A DNA stretch of 62,689 bases, from assembly GCF_020177375.1 (NCBI RefSeq), contig NZ_JAIWHV010000022.1:1-62689 (forward strand). The letters run 5' to 3'. How positions within the stretch are numbered: the first letter of the stretch is position 1; every line of letters starts with the position of its first letter. A program made the translations under genes and the position numbers. Shown one piece after another: positions 51,194 to 59,391 of this stretch. Below the pieces are notes generated by a model that had not been told where the DNA came from, searched no databases, and was given only the letters and a program-made list of their open reading frames with translations. The DNA comes from Saliphagus infecundisoli (lineage in GTDB: Archaea; Halobacteriota; Halobacteria; Halobacteriales; Natrialbaceae).

Positions 51194-51565
51194 ATGGGAA
51201 TTCGGTACGCCTTCGGCGTCCGACTGCGTCCCGAGACTCCCCCGGAAATCTCGCTGGAGCCGCCGACGATCGAACGCCGGTGTCTGCTCTCGGCGCCGGA
51301 ACCTGGGAGCGAGGGCTGGCTCGAGTTTCGAGAACTCGTCTGGCGCGGGGAGGTTTCCGATCGGGAGCACGTCCGGCGCTTGCTGGCCGAAAAGATCGGA
51401 ATCGAAGTCGAGTCCGTCGACTTCCGGGCCCTGGAGGCCGACCCCGACTCCTTCGAGCGGTTCAAGGAAGCGGTCGCCGACGACTTGGAAGCGTTCAACG
51501 CGGAGAACGTCTCGGAGGTGCTGACCAAGTATTTCGGCTCGAGCCTCGAGATCCGGGAGCCATAG
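51194..51565 (+). CDS. LWR-salt-type haloarchaeal protein
   Basis: 123 aa, starting one nt after the upstream stop. It resembles the haloarchaea-restricted LWR-salt proteins: a beta-rich start (YAFGVRLRPETPP), a GWLEFRELVWRGEVSDREHV segment (the LWR region) and the ending LTKYFGSSLEIREP. Family recognition is from recall. Function is unknown; the tight spacing suggests co-expression with the carbinolamine dehydratase. Confidence 0.65.
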   Translation: MGIRYAFGVRLRPETPPEISLEPPTIERRCLLSAPEPGSEGWLEFRELVWRGEVSDREHVRRLLAEKIGIEVESVDFRALEADPDSFERFKEAVADDLEAFNAENVSEVLTKYFGSSLEIREP

Positions 51566-51670
51566 ATTGGGTCGGTAGTGGACCGTCGTGGGGGGCGACG
51601 ACCGACGTCGCCGTTCGTGTCACTGGAATGTGAGCACAGGAGATAAGTAGGTAGTCTGAAATCATCGAGT

Positions 51671-53302
51671 ATGCGGAAACTCGATCGGCGAACACTGATG
51701 GCGGCGGGGACGACGCTGGCGGCGGGTGGACTGCTCGGGTCGACGGCGACCGCCCAGAAGGGCGACGACGGCGAGGGCGGAGCGGAAGGCGGCGGTTCCG
51801 GCAATGGGGACTTCGGGCGGCCGGACGGGGTCGCCTGGCGATACAACGGATCGTACCGGATCGATACGACCGTCGCGACCGGCGACCGGGTCCACACTCA
51901 GGAGAACGGGAGCATCTCGACGCTCGACGCCGAGGACGGGTCGCTCGAGTGGGAGACGGACGACATCGGGGCCAGCGGAGCACCCGTGGTCGAGGGCGAC
52001 GCCGTGTACACTGCCGGGGAGTCGATTCGGGCGTTCGATGCCGAAACGGGAGAAGAGCGATGGGAAAGCGAGGTCGGCGGGAACGGGATCGCGGTCGCAC
52101 ACGGAACGGTCTACACCTCCGCCGAGGGAACCCTCTACGCCCTTGATGCCGACGACGGCTCGATCCGGTGGGAACGCGACAGCTTCGAGGTCAGTTGGGA
52201 GCTCGGTGAGGACGAATTCGAGAAGACCGGCGAGGAAGTGACGCTCGGGGACGCAGATGAAGAGGGCGTCTACGCCAGTTCACCGCTTCCCGATAGCGGC
52301 AATTCGGGAATCGCAGCGTTCGATCCGGAAACGGGCGAGACCGAATGGTCGCTGAGCCATTTCATGGACATAGAGACGCTCACTGCAGGGTCGGGTCACG
52401 TCGCCGTCTGGTCGGGCGGCGACCAGATTGCGTATCTCTATCCGATGGGTGCCCAGGAACGGGTCGTGTCGGACCTTGCAGAAGACATACTAATCACGGA
52501 TGGGGTTTTCTTCACCAACGGACCCTACGAGTTCACGGCGTACGATCTTTCCGACGGCGTTGAGCAAACGTGGCAGTACGAGGGTGATGCCATCTTCCCG
52601 TACAGCGTCCCGGTGGTCGTCGGCGACACCGGAGTAACGGCACATGCTACCCCGAAGGTCGGAGGGGAAGGAACGGATGAGCGGATCGTGGCCTACGACC
52701 TCTCGACCGGCGAGGAACGGTGGCAGTACGCGTTCGACGGCTCCGAATGGTCCCACGGCGGGTTCACTTGGGTCGCTGCCGACGAGGACACAGTCTACGT
52801 CAGCCGCAATGACGAACTGCTCGCACTTCGGTCCGGTCTCGACGACGGCGATGGCTCCGAAGACGACGAGTCCGGGGACTCGGAGGACGAACCCGAGGAG
52901 GAGCCCGAAGATGAGGACCCCGCCGACGAAGACTCGGGGAACGAGGAGCCGGCGAGAGACGAGCCCGAAGGGGACGAAGACGGAGGAGGCGACGAGCCCG
53001 AGGACGGCCAGGACGAGGACCCGTCCCTCGAGCTCTCGGTGTCGGCTCCCGACTCGATCGCTCGCGGCGAGTCTGCGAGCGTCGATATCAGGGTCTGGAA
53101 CCACGGCGAGGACGCCGCCGACGTCACGATCACCCTCGAGGCCGGCGACGTCTCCGAGTCGGTGACCGTGGAGGTCGTGCCCGGCGACTGCTATGCGAGC
53201 TTCCACGCCGTCCCGTGTGGCGAGCTCTCGGTCGGCGACAACGAGTGGACCGTGACCGCCGGCGACTGCGCCGAGAGCGGAATGCTGACACTCGCCGAGT
53301 AG
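51671..53302 (+). CDS. Tat-exported PQQ-like beta-propeller protein with CARDB-like domain
   Basis: 543 aa. Twin-arginine signal LDRRTLMAAGTTLAAGGLLG (residues about 4-23) with cleavage expected near TATAQ. A PQQ-type propeller follows (residues about 50-400), with repeated STLDAEDGSLEWET, RAFDAETGEERWES and ALDADDGSIRWERD blades. Next comes a long Asp/Glu-rich low-complexity hinge (about residues 395-450), and a C-terminal beta-sandwich (SVSAPDSIARGESASVDIRV) like CARDB adhesion domains. It would be located outside the cell, possibly surface-bound; cofactor binding is uncertain because blades of this type occur without PQQ. Confidence 0.85.
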   Translation: MRKLDRRTLMAAGTTLAAGGLLGSTATAQKGDDGEGGAEGGGSGNGDFGRPDGVAWRYNGSYRIDTTVATGDRVHTQENGSISTLDAEDGSLEWETDDIGASGAPVVEGDAVYTAGESIRAFDAETGEERWESEVGGNGIAVAHGTVYTSAEGTLYALDADDGSIRWERDSFEVSWELGEDEFEKTGEEVTLGDADEEGVYASSPLPDSGNSGIAAFDPETGETEWSLSHFMDIETLTAGSGHVAVWSGGDQIAYLYPMGAQERVVSDLAEDILITDGVFFTNGPYEFTAYDLSDGVEQTWQYEGDAIFPYSVPVVVGDTGVTAHATPKVGGEGTDERIVAYDLSTGEERWQYAFDGSEWSHGGFTWVAADEDTVYVSRNDELLALRSGLDDGDGSEDDESGDSEDEPEEEPEDEDPADEDSGNEEPARDEPEGDEDGGGDEPEDGQDEDPSLELSVSAPDSIARGESASVDIRVWNHGEDAADVTITLEAGDVSESVTVEVVPGDCYASFHAVPCGELSVGDNEWTVTAGDCAESGMLTLAE

Positions 53303-53408
53303 CCGCCCGACACACCCGTCGGTATCCGGAAAGTAGTCGGGCGGACGGTCCGTTCCCGGCGACAATTTCTTACGTTCGGGGACCCAATTCCCGTGTCCTG
53401 CATACAGC

Positions 53409-54041
53409 ATGGTCCCCGCCTACGACTTCTGGCTGCTCGACCTGGACGGCACGCTGATCGACGTCGAGTGGGCCTACACCCGCGAGGTGTTCGACGCGGT
53501 CGGCGACCGGCTGGGCCGGCCCTTCTCGGATCGGGAGGCCGAGGTGCTCTGGCACGGCCTGAGCGGCTCGCGGGACCGCCAGCTCGAGGCCTGGGGGATC
53601 GAGCCGACCGCGTTCTGGAAGGCGTTTCACGCCGAGGAGGACCCCCTCGTCCGGGCCGAACAGACCTACCTCCATCCCGACGCCGCCTTCGTCGCCGATC
53701 TCGACGGGCCGGTGGGCCTGGTAACCCACTGTCAGCGCTTTCTCGCGGAGCCGGTCATCGACGGTCTCGACATCGGCGACTGGTTCGACACGGTCGTCTG
53801 CTGTACCGAGGAGACCGGCTGGAAGCCCGATCCGGCACCCGTCGAGAGCGCGATGGCCGACCTCGGGGTCGCCGACGGGAGCCGGGGCGTGCTCGCGGGC
53901 GACGGCTCGAACGACGTCGGCGCGGCCTGGAACGCCGGCCTCGATGCGATCCACGTCGAGCGGGTCGGCCACGACCGGCGCGGGCGGTGCGTGCTCGGGG
54001 ACTACCGCGTCGAGAGCTTCGACGAGCTGGCCGCGGACTAA
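53409..54041 (+). CDS. HAD-superfamily hydrolase
   Basis: 210 aa. HAD motifs I-IV are present: DLDGTLIDVEWAY (nucleophile Asp), GLVTHC (Thr), TGWKPDPAP (Lys) and AGDGSNDVGAAWNAG (acidic pair). The insertion after motif I is a helical cap of the phosphoglycolate phosphatase type. The natural substrate is unknown; phosphoglycolate-type or general phosphomonoesters are the likely group. It is convergent with the Bat-type regulator gene at 54086. Confidence 0.87.
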   Translation: MVPAYDFWLLDLDGTLIDVEWAYTREVFDAVGDRLGRPFSDREAEVLWHGLSGSRDRQLEAWGIEPTAFWKAFHAEEDPLVRAEQTYLHPDAAFVADLDGPVGLVTHCQRFLAEPVIDGLDIGDWFDTVVCCTEETGWKPDPAPVESAMADLGVADGSRGVLAGDGSNDVGAAWNAGLDAIHVERVGHDRRGRCVLGDYRVESFDELAAD

Positions 54042-54085
54042 TAGGGCTGCCGTAGGGCGATTTCGGGACGACGTCTCCGAGCGTC

Positions 54086-54763
54086 TCAGCCGGGCGCTCC
54101 CAGGCTCGGTCTCTCCCCGGCGGCGGTCCGGAACTCGGCCTCGACGAGCGTGCCGTAGGCCCGCCGGAGCCGCTCGGAGAGCGCCTGGTGGGAGATCCCC
54201 AGGCGGGCGGCGAGGTCCTCCATCGAGATCGCCCGAGGGATCTCGAAGTAGCCGTGTTCGAACGCCGCCGACAGCGCCTCCTCCTGTTCGGGCGTCAGCC
54301 GGCTCTCCGTGCCGGCCCGGCCGGCCCCCGAGCCGTCGGTCACGTTCGCGATCCGCCCGATCGTCGCCTCCATCCCGCGCTCGGCGAGGCGGTCGTGGCT
54401 CCGGGAGAGGGTTTCGCGGTCGGGGAATCGCAGCTCGAGGTGCCACCGTCCTCCTGCGGCGGTCGCCTCGAGGACGGTCCCCTCGCCCGCGAGCACCGCC
54501 TCGAGGCGGTCCCGGGCGGGCGGGTCAAAGGCGACGTCGTAGAGGGTTTGGTCGCTCCGGGAGCGGCGCTCGAAGGAGTCGACCGAGCCGTCGGCCGCGA
54601 GCGCCGCGTCGATCGTCTCGAGGGCGCTCCCCGAGACGAGTACCGCGGGGAACCCGATCGAGACCGACCGCTCGAGGCGGATCGTCGCTCCCGGCGCTCG
54701 GTCGAGGGTGGTCTCGAGGGCGACGTCGGCCGCCGGCAGCCGGAACTCCGTGATCGCTGGCAT
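54086..54763 (-). CDS. Bat-type helix-turn-helix regulator (HTH_10)
   Basis: 225 aa. The C-terminal helix-turn-helix is seen at LTPEQEEALSAAFEHGYFEI followed by SMEDLAARLGISHQALSERL RRA. The N-terminal ~140 residues form a ligand or dimerisation domain without a recognised fold name. It belongs to the same family as the protein at 26473-27210. It is encoded between the HAD gene (convergent) and the two moeA genes, on the same strand as them, and 67 nt upstream of the MoeA fusion's 3' end, so local control of the molybdopterin genes is possible. Confidence 0.85.
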   Translation of the reverse strand: MPAITEFRLPAADVALETTLDRAPGATIRLERSVSIGFPAVLVSGSALETIDAALAADGSVDSFERRSRSDQTLYDVAFDPPARDRLEAVLAGEGTVLEATAAGGRWHLELRFPDRETLSRSHDRLAERGMEATIGRIANVTDGSGAGRAGTESRLTPEQEEALSAAFEHGYFEIPRAISMEDLAARLGISHQALSERLRRAYGTLVEAEFRTAAGERPSLGAPG

Positions 54764-54829
54764 CGCGCCACCTATACCGTCCGCCGGTAAATAGCGCGCC
54801 CCCGCTCCCGGAGACTGTCCGCGGGGCTG

Positions 54830-56695
54830 TCAGGCGGGCTCGATCGGGAGGTCGCTCTCCCGGATCGTTGCCTCGAGTTCCGCCACTCCCGACTTCGCCC
54901 GCCGGTCGGGGTCGGCGACGAGTCGGAGGCGTTCGTGGCCCAGCGAGACGAACCCGCAGTCGAGTCGGGCCGCGGTGTCGGAAAGCCCGAGCCCGGCGTC
55001 GGCCTCGCCCGCGAGAACCCGCCGGGCCGGGCTCTCGACGCCGGCCAGGCCGAGCCCGTAGCCCGCGATCGACTCGCGGAGCTCCCGCGGATCGGCCCCG
55101 CGCTCGTCGGCGACCGCCTCGAGACGGTCGTCGAGGGCGGCCCGGAGCGAGGCGTCGGTCGATCGGGTCGCGAGCCGGAGGTCGCGCTCGACGAGATCCG
55201 AGAGGCCCTCGAGCTCGTCGGGGTTTCCGGGCGGAACGACCAGCCCCCACTCGCGGTCCCAACTTGCCAGGCGGTCGCCGTCGGCCTCGCGGGCATCGGC
55301 CTCGCTGAGGACGGCGACGTCGGGGACTCTCTCGCGAAAGCGCCGGCGGGCGGGCCGGGAGCCGACGGGGAGATATCGGGGGTTCTCGAGGCGATCGAGC
55401 AGCCGGTTCCAGGTCGGGTCGGCCTCGCCGACGCCGAGGAGCGCGGGCGGACGCGTCGAGGGCGAGAACAGCTCTACGGAGACGTCCTCGCCCGCCCCCA
55501 GGTAGGCCGTCTCGGGGGGGACGCGGACGACGCCGTCGGCGTCGGCGAGGCTCGTCGTCGCGCCGCTTCCCTTGTCGACGGGGTAGACCAGCCGATCGCC
55601 GTCGCCGCCCTCGACGAGTCCCACGGAGACGAGCCGGAGCCGGCCCTCCTCGGAGCGCTCCTCGACGGCCATCCGTCCCTCGACGGTCGCCGTCGCGGGT
55701 TCGGGGAGACCGGCGGCCTCGCGGAGTTTCGGGGCGACGAACACGCGAAAGATCGTCATCGCCGACACCGGGTAGCCGGGGAGGCCGACGTAGGCCGCGC
55801 CGCCGAGTTCGCCGACCAGCATCGGCTTGCCGGGTTTGATCGCCGCGCCGTGGAGCAGGAGCTCTCCCCGCTCCTCGATCACGCGGTAGACGACGTCGAC
55901 CGCGCTCGCGCTGGTCGACCCCGACGAAAGCACGAGGTCACACTCCCCGGCCGCCTCCCGGAGGACGCCCTCGAGTTCCTCGGGGTCGTCGCCGGCGTGG
56001 CGATAGAGGACCGGGTCGCCGCCGGCCTCGGAGACGCCCGCGGCGATCGTGTAGCTGTTGACGTCGTAGATCTCGCCCCGGGAACTGTCCACCTCCCCGC
56101 CGGGCCGGACGAGTTCCTCGCCCGTCGAGACGATGCCCACCCGAGGACGCGCCCGAACGGGGACCTCGCTCTCCCCGATCGCCGACAGCAGGCCGACCTC
56201 GCGGGCCGAAAGGCGGGTGCCGGGGCCGAGCGCCCGGTCACCCGCGGCGACGTCCGCGCCCGCAACCATCACGTTGTCCCCGGGCGCGACTGCGGTCCGG
56301 ACCAACACCCGCCCCTGGCCGGGATCGGTGCGCTCGACTGGTACCATCGCGTCCGCGCCGGAGGGCATCACCGCGCCCGTCGAGATTTCGATCGCTTCCC
56401 GTTCGCCGACCTCGACGTCGGGTTCCTCCCCTGCATGGACCTCGCCGACGACCGCGAGATCGGCGGGATCCGCTTCGTCGGCCCCGAACGTGTCCCGCGC
56501 TCGCAGCGCGTAGCCGTCGAGGCTCGCCCGGTCGAACCCGGGGACGTCGAGGTCCGACTCGATCCGCGAGACCAGCACGCGTCCCTGTGCCTCCTCTATG
56601 GAGACCCGGTCGACCCCTCCCTCCAGCGCGAGGGAATTGATCGTCTCCCGGACCTCCGCCGGGGAGGCGAGGTCGCGAAACTCCGTTCTGTCCAT
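54830..56695 (-). CDS. MoeA-like molybdopterin protein fused to periplasmic-binding-like domain
   Basis: 621 aa. The N-terminal ~410 residues follow MoeA: VPGFDRASLDGYALRARDTF, EISTGAVMPSGADAMVPVER, VGIVSTGEELVRPGGEVDSS and LVLSSGSTSASAVDVVYRVI with AAIKPGKPMLVGEL. The C-terminal ~200 residues resemble the LysR/periplasmic-binding-like module (PBP_like, as in MoeA-associated proteins) that binds small anions. The family inserts molybdate into adenylylated molybdopterin; the extra module could sense molybdate or tungstate. Its start lies 34 nt after the second moeA stop on the same strand. Paralogue of the upstream gene. Confidence 0.88.
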   Translation of the reverse strand: MDRTEFRDLASPAEVRETINSLALEGGVDRVSIEEAQGRVLVSRIESDLDVPGFDRASLDGYALRARDTFGADEADPADLAVVGEVHAGEEPDVEVGEREAIEISTGAVMPSGADAMVPVERTDPGQGRVLVRTAVAPGDNVMVAGADVAAGDRALGPGTRLSAREVGLLSAIGESEVPVRARPRVGIVSTGEELVRPGGEVDSSRGEIYDVNSYTIAAGVSEAGGDPVLYRHAGDDPEELEGVLREAAGECDLVLSSGSTSASAVDVVYRVIEERGELLLHGAAIKPGKPMLVGELGGAAYVGLPGYPVSAMTIFRVFVAPKLREAAGLPEPATATVEGRMAVEERSEEGRLRLVSVGLVEGGDGDRLVYPVDKGSGATTSLADADGVVRVPPETAYLGAGEDVSVELFSPSTRPPALLGVGEADPTWNRLLDRLENPRYLPVGSRPARRRFRERVPDVAVLSEADAREADGDRLASWDREWGLVVPPGNPDELEGLSDLVERDLRLATRSTDASLRAALDDRLEAVADERGADPRELRESIAGYGLGLAGVESPARRVLAGEADAGLGLSDTAARLDCGFVSLGHERLRLVADPDRRAKSGVAELEATIRESDLPIEPA

Positions 56696-56729
56696 GGCGG
56701 CCGTTGGCGGCCGATCGACAAAAACGTCC

Positions 56730-57971
56730 TTACGGCTCCCAGTCCTCGACCTCGACGGTCTCGCCCGCCGGGATCCCCTCGCTCGCCTCGCTCACGACCA
56801 CCCAGCCGTCGGCCAGCGCCGCGCTCGAGAGCACGCCCGCGCCGCCGGCCCGGATCGGGGTCGCGACCCGCTCGTTGCTCCCGCCGTCTTCGTCCTCGCT
56901 CCCGGCGAGTTCCACTCGCGCGTACGTCCTGATCCCCGGCTCGCTCGGGATCTTGCGCTCGAGCCTGGCCGTCCTCGCGGGATGGGTCTCGACTGTGGTT
57001 CCCTGGAGCCACGCGAGCAGGGGCCGGAGAACGGCGTTTGCGGCGACGATGGCGGCGACCGGGTAGCCAGGAAGCGCGATCACGGGCGTTCCCTCGACGA
57101 CTCCGAGAGCGACCGGGTAGCCGGGTTTGATCCCGACGCCGTGGACGACCACCTCGCCCAACCCCTCGATGGTCTCGGGGAGGAGGTCCCGTTCACCAAC
57201 GGAGGACCCCCCGGTGGTGACGACGACGTCCTTCGTGAGGTCGCGCTGGATCGCGACCCGCAGCGCCTCGGGGTCGTCGTCGACGATGTTCCGATGTGTT
57301 GCCCGCCCGCCCCAGCGCTCGACGAACCGGGAGACGGTCAGCCCGTTGGTCTCGATGATCTCGCCGGGCGCGGGGTCGGCCCGGACGAGTTCCTCTCCGG
57401 TGGGGACGACGCCGACGGTCGGTCGGGGAGCCACGGGAACCCGTTCGACGCCCACCGACCGCAGCAGTCCGAGCGCGGAGGGCCCGAGGCGACGGCCCGC
57501 CTCGAAGAGAGGGTCGCCGCGGGCGACGTCCTCGCCGACCGGTGCGACGTTCTCGCCGACGGTCACCCGATCGGTGATCTCGACGTCGCCCCCGAAAGGC
57601 TCTGCGTACTCGATCCGGACGACGGCGTCGGCGCCCTCGGGGAGTTCGGTTCCGGTGTCGACCCGCCGTGCGGTCCCGGGCTCGACGGTCTCCTCCACCT
57701 CGCGGAGGACGGCCGGCGAGCGCGCGCCCGCGTCGAAGGTGTCCTCGGCTCTGACGGCGTAGCCGTCCATTGCGACCCGCGCGTAGTCGGGAACGTTCCG
57801 GGCGGCAGACCGGGCCGTAGCGAGCACCCGACCGTCGGCCGCTGCGAGTTCGAGGCGAACGGGGTCGAAGTCGGGGTCGGGTACGGCCGCCCGGAACCGC
57901 TCGCGGGCCTCGGAAAGGGGCGTCCGCGACCTGAACCCCGATTCGGAGCGATCGTCGTCGAGCCCGTCCAT
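56730..57971 (-). CDS. moeA: Molybdopterin molybdotransferase MoeA
   Basis: 413 aa from ATG 57971; an upstream in-frame start at 57998 would add nine non-conserved residues. MoeA signatures: VAMDGYAVRAEDTF, VDTGTELPEGADAVVRIEYA, VGVVPTGEELVRADPAPG and VVTTGGSSVGERDLLPETI with VGIKPGYPVALGVV. It transfers molybdate to adenylylated molybdopterin in the final step of cofactor synthesis. A second, longer MoeA-like gene lies downstream on the same strand, 34 nt away. The two may handle Mo and W, or one may be specialised. Confidence 0.92.
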   Translation of the reverse strand: MDGLDDDRSESGFRSRTPLSEARERFRAAVPDPDFDPVRLELAAADGRVLATARSAARNVPDYARVAMDGYAVRAEDTFDAGARSPAVLREVEETVEPGTARRVDTGTELPEGADAVVRIEYAEPFGGDVEITDRVTVGENVAPVGEDVARGDPLFEAGRRLGPSALGLLRSVGVERVPVAPRPTVGVVPTGEELVRADPAPGEIIETNGLTVSRFVERWGGRATHRNIVDDDPEALRVAIQRDLTKDVVVTTGGSSVGERDLLPETIEGLGEVVVHGVGIKPGYPVALGVVEGTPVIALPGYPVAAIVAANAVLRPLLAWLQGTTVETHPARTARLERKIPSEPGIRTYARVELAGSEDEDGGSNERVATPIRAGGAGVLSSAALADGWVVVSEASEGIPAGETVEVEDWEP

Positions 57972-58054
57972 GTCCCGACAGGGGCGGGTAAGAGTCAAAA
58001 ACGTGCCGGGAGGCGACCGGGACAGTTATCCTTCCGTTCTCTCACACGTTCCGT

Positions 58055-58873
58055 ATGGTCCCGACGGATCCGGTCCCCGTGGCCGTCGTCCTGATCGTGG
58101 CCGTCCCCGCCGCGTTCGTCGTCGCCTACGGCGCGAGCGAGCTCCGCCTCGCTTCCCACCTCCTCCGGTCGCGACCCGACTCCGTCCTCGAGACGACCGA
58201 GGGCGGCCCCGTCGAACTCCGGGGCGAGGCGCGGCCGGTCCGCGGAACGGTGGAGGCACCGTTTTCGGGAGCCGACTGCCTGGCCTGCGTCTACGAGGTC
58301 GAGGAGTACCGGAGTTCGGGCAAGTCGAGCAGTTGGCAAACCATCGATTCCGGCGAGGAGTACGTCCCCTTCCTCGTGGACGACGGCTCGGCGAGCGTCC
58401 TGGTCGAGCCGCCGGGCGCGGACTTCCGGCTCTCCCGGGACGGCAGGGTCGAAGTCGAGGGCGGAACCCGCCCGCCCGAACGGATCGCCCGCTACATCGA
58501 CAGCGACGACGACATCGACTCCCAGGACACGTCGATCGATCTCCGGGTGTTCGAGCTCAAGACGGGCAACGACCGGCGCTTCGCCGAGTACCGGCTCGAC
58601 CCCGGCAGCGAGGTCCACGTGCTCGGTATCGCCCGCCACGACACGACGGTCGCGACCCGGTCGGGCCAGGTCAACGCCGCCGTCGGTGTGGGAGAGGCCA
58701 TCCTCGATCCGAACCGCTGGGTCCGGCTGCGCCACCGCTTCGTCGGCTACCCCTTCCTGATCTCGGATCGAAACGAGCGCCGGCTGGGGCTCAAGGCGGC
58801 GCTCGTCGGCACTGCGTCGGTCCTCGCCGGGGTCGGCGTCGTCGCCGCCGTCCTCGTTTTCCTCCGGTTGTAG
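58055..58873 (+). CDS. GIDE-domain (MUL1-like) membrane protein
   Basis: 272 aa. A membrane helix lies near the N-terminus (VPVAVVLIVAVPAAFVVAYG) and another hydrophobic pair at the C-terminus (AALVGTASVLAGVGVVAAVL). The middle ~170 residues read like the GIDE domain found in MUL1-type ubiquitin ligases and in prokaryotic membrane proteins (LLRSRPDSVLETTEGGPVEL, then VEEYRSSGKSSSWQTIDSGE). There is no RING finger here, so ligase activity is not expected. It is 53 nt upstream of the hsp20 gene. Confidence 0.75.
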   Translation: MVPTDPVPVAVVLIVAVPAAFVVAYGASELRLASHLLRSRPDSVLETTEGGPVELRGEARPVRGTVEAPFSGADCLACVYEVEEYRSSGKSSSWQTIDSGEEYVPFLVDDGSASVLVEPPGADFRLSRDGRVEVEGGTRPPERIARYIDSDDDIDSQDTSIDLRVFELKTGNDRRFAEYRLDPGSEVHVLGIARHDTTVATRSGQVNAAVGVGEAILDPNRWVRLRHRFVGYPFLISDRNERRLGLKAALVGTASVLAGVGVVAAVLVFLRL

Positions 58874-58926
58874 CCGGCCCGCCGGGGACCGCGGCCTTTT
58901 TCGTAGCGGCGTTCGAACCCGTAGCC

Positions 58927-59376
58927 ATGTCACCGCTCCGCGACGCGTTGCGGGACCTCCCCGACGGAGTGTTCTTCGACCTCCTCGAGAGCGAGGCGGC
59001 GTACCTGGTCGTCCTCGACGTTCCCGGCGTCTCCGCGGAGACGGTGGACGTCGCCGTCGAGGACGGAACGGTCCGGGTCGAGGCCAGACGTGAGAAGGAC
59101 CTTCCCGAGGAGTACCGCTACGTCGAGGAGAACCGGTCGCTCTTTTTCGACGCCTCCCTCCCGCTCCCTCGGGACGCCGCCGGCGACCCCGAGGCGACGG
59201 TCACCGATGGCGTCCTGGAGATCCGCCTACCCAAAGACCGGGGCCGGCGGAGCGCCGGTGACGCCGACGGTGCCGACGGCTCCACGGAGGCGGCGGCCTC
59301 CAACACGGACGCCGGCTCCCTCGAGTCCTCGACGACGCCCGACGGCGAGGACGGAACCGACGGCGACCGGGCGTAA
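58927..59376 (+). CDS. Hsp20-family small heat-shock protein
   Basis: 149 aa. The alpha-crystallin core is short: AYLVVLDVPGVSAETVDVAV, EARREKDLPEEYRYVEENRS and the GVLEIRLPKD ending (residues about 25-105). The N-terminal region is only about 20 residues, and the C-terminal ~45 residues are a disordered acidic/Ser/Thr/Gly tail lacking the usual I-x-I motif. Such a protein may form small oligomers only. It holds unfolded clients. The TAA stop is followed 15 nt later by the likely UbiB start. Confidence 0.85.
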   Translation: MSPLRDALRDLPDGVFFDLLESEAAYLVVLDVPGVSAETVDVAVEDGTVRVEARREKDLPEEYRYVEENRSLFFDASLPLPRDAAGDPEATVTDGVLEIRLPKDRGRRSAGDADGADGSTEAAASNTDAGSLESSTTPDGEDGTDGDRA

Positions 59377-59391
59377 TCGGGGTGGAAACGC

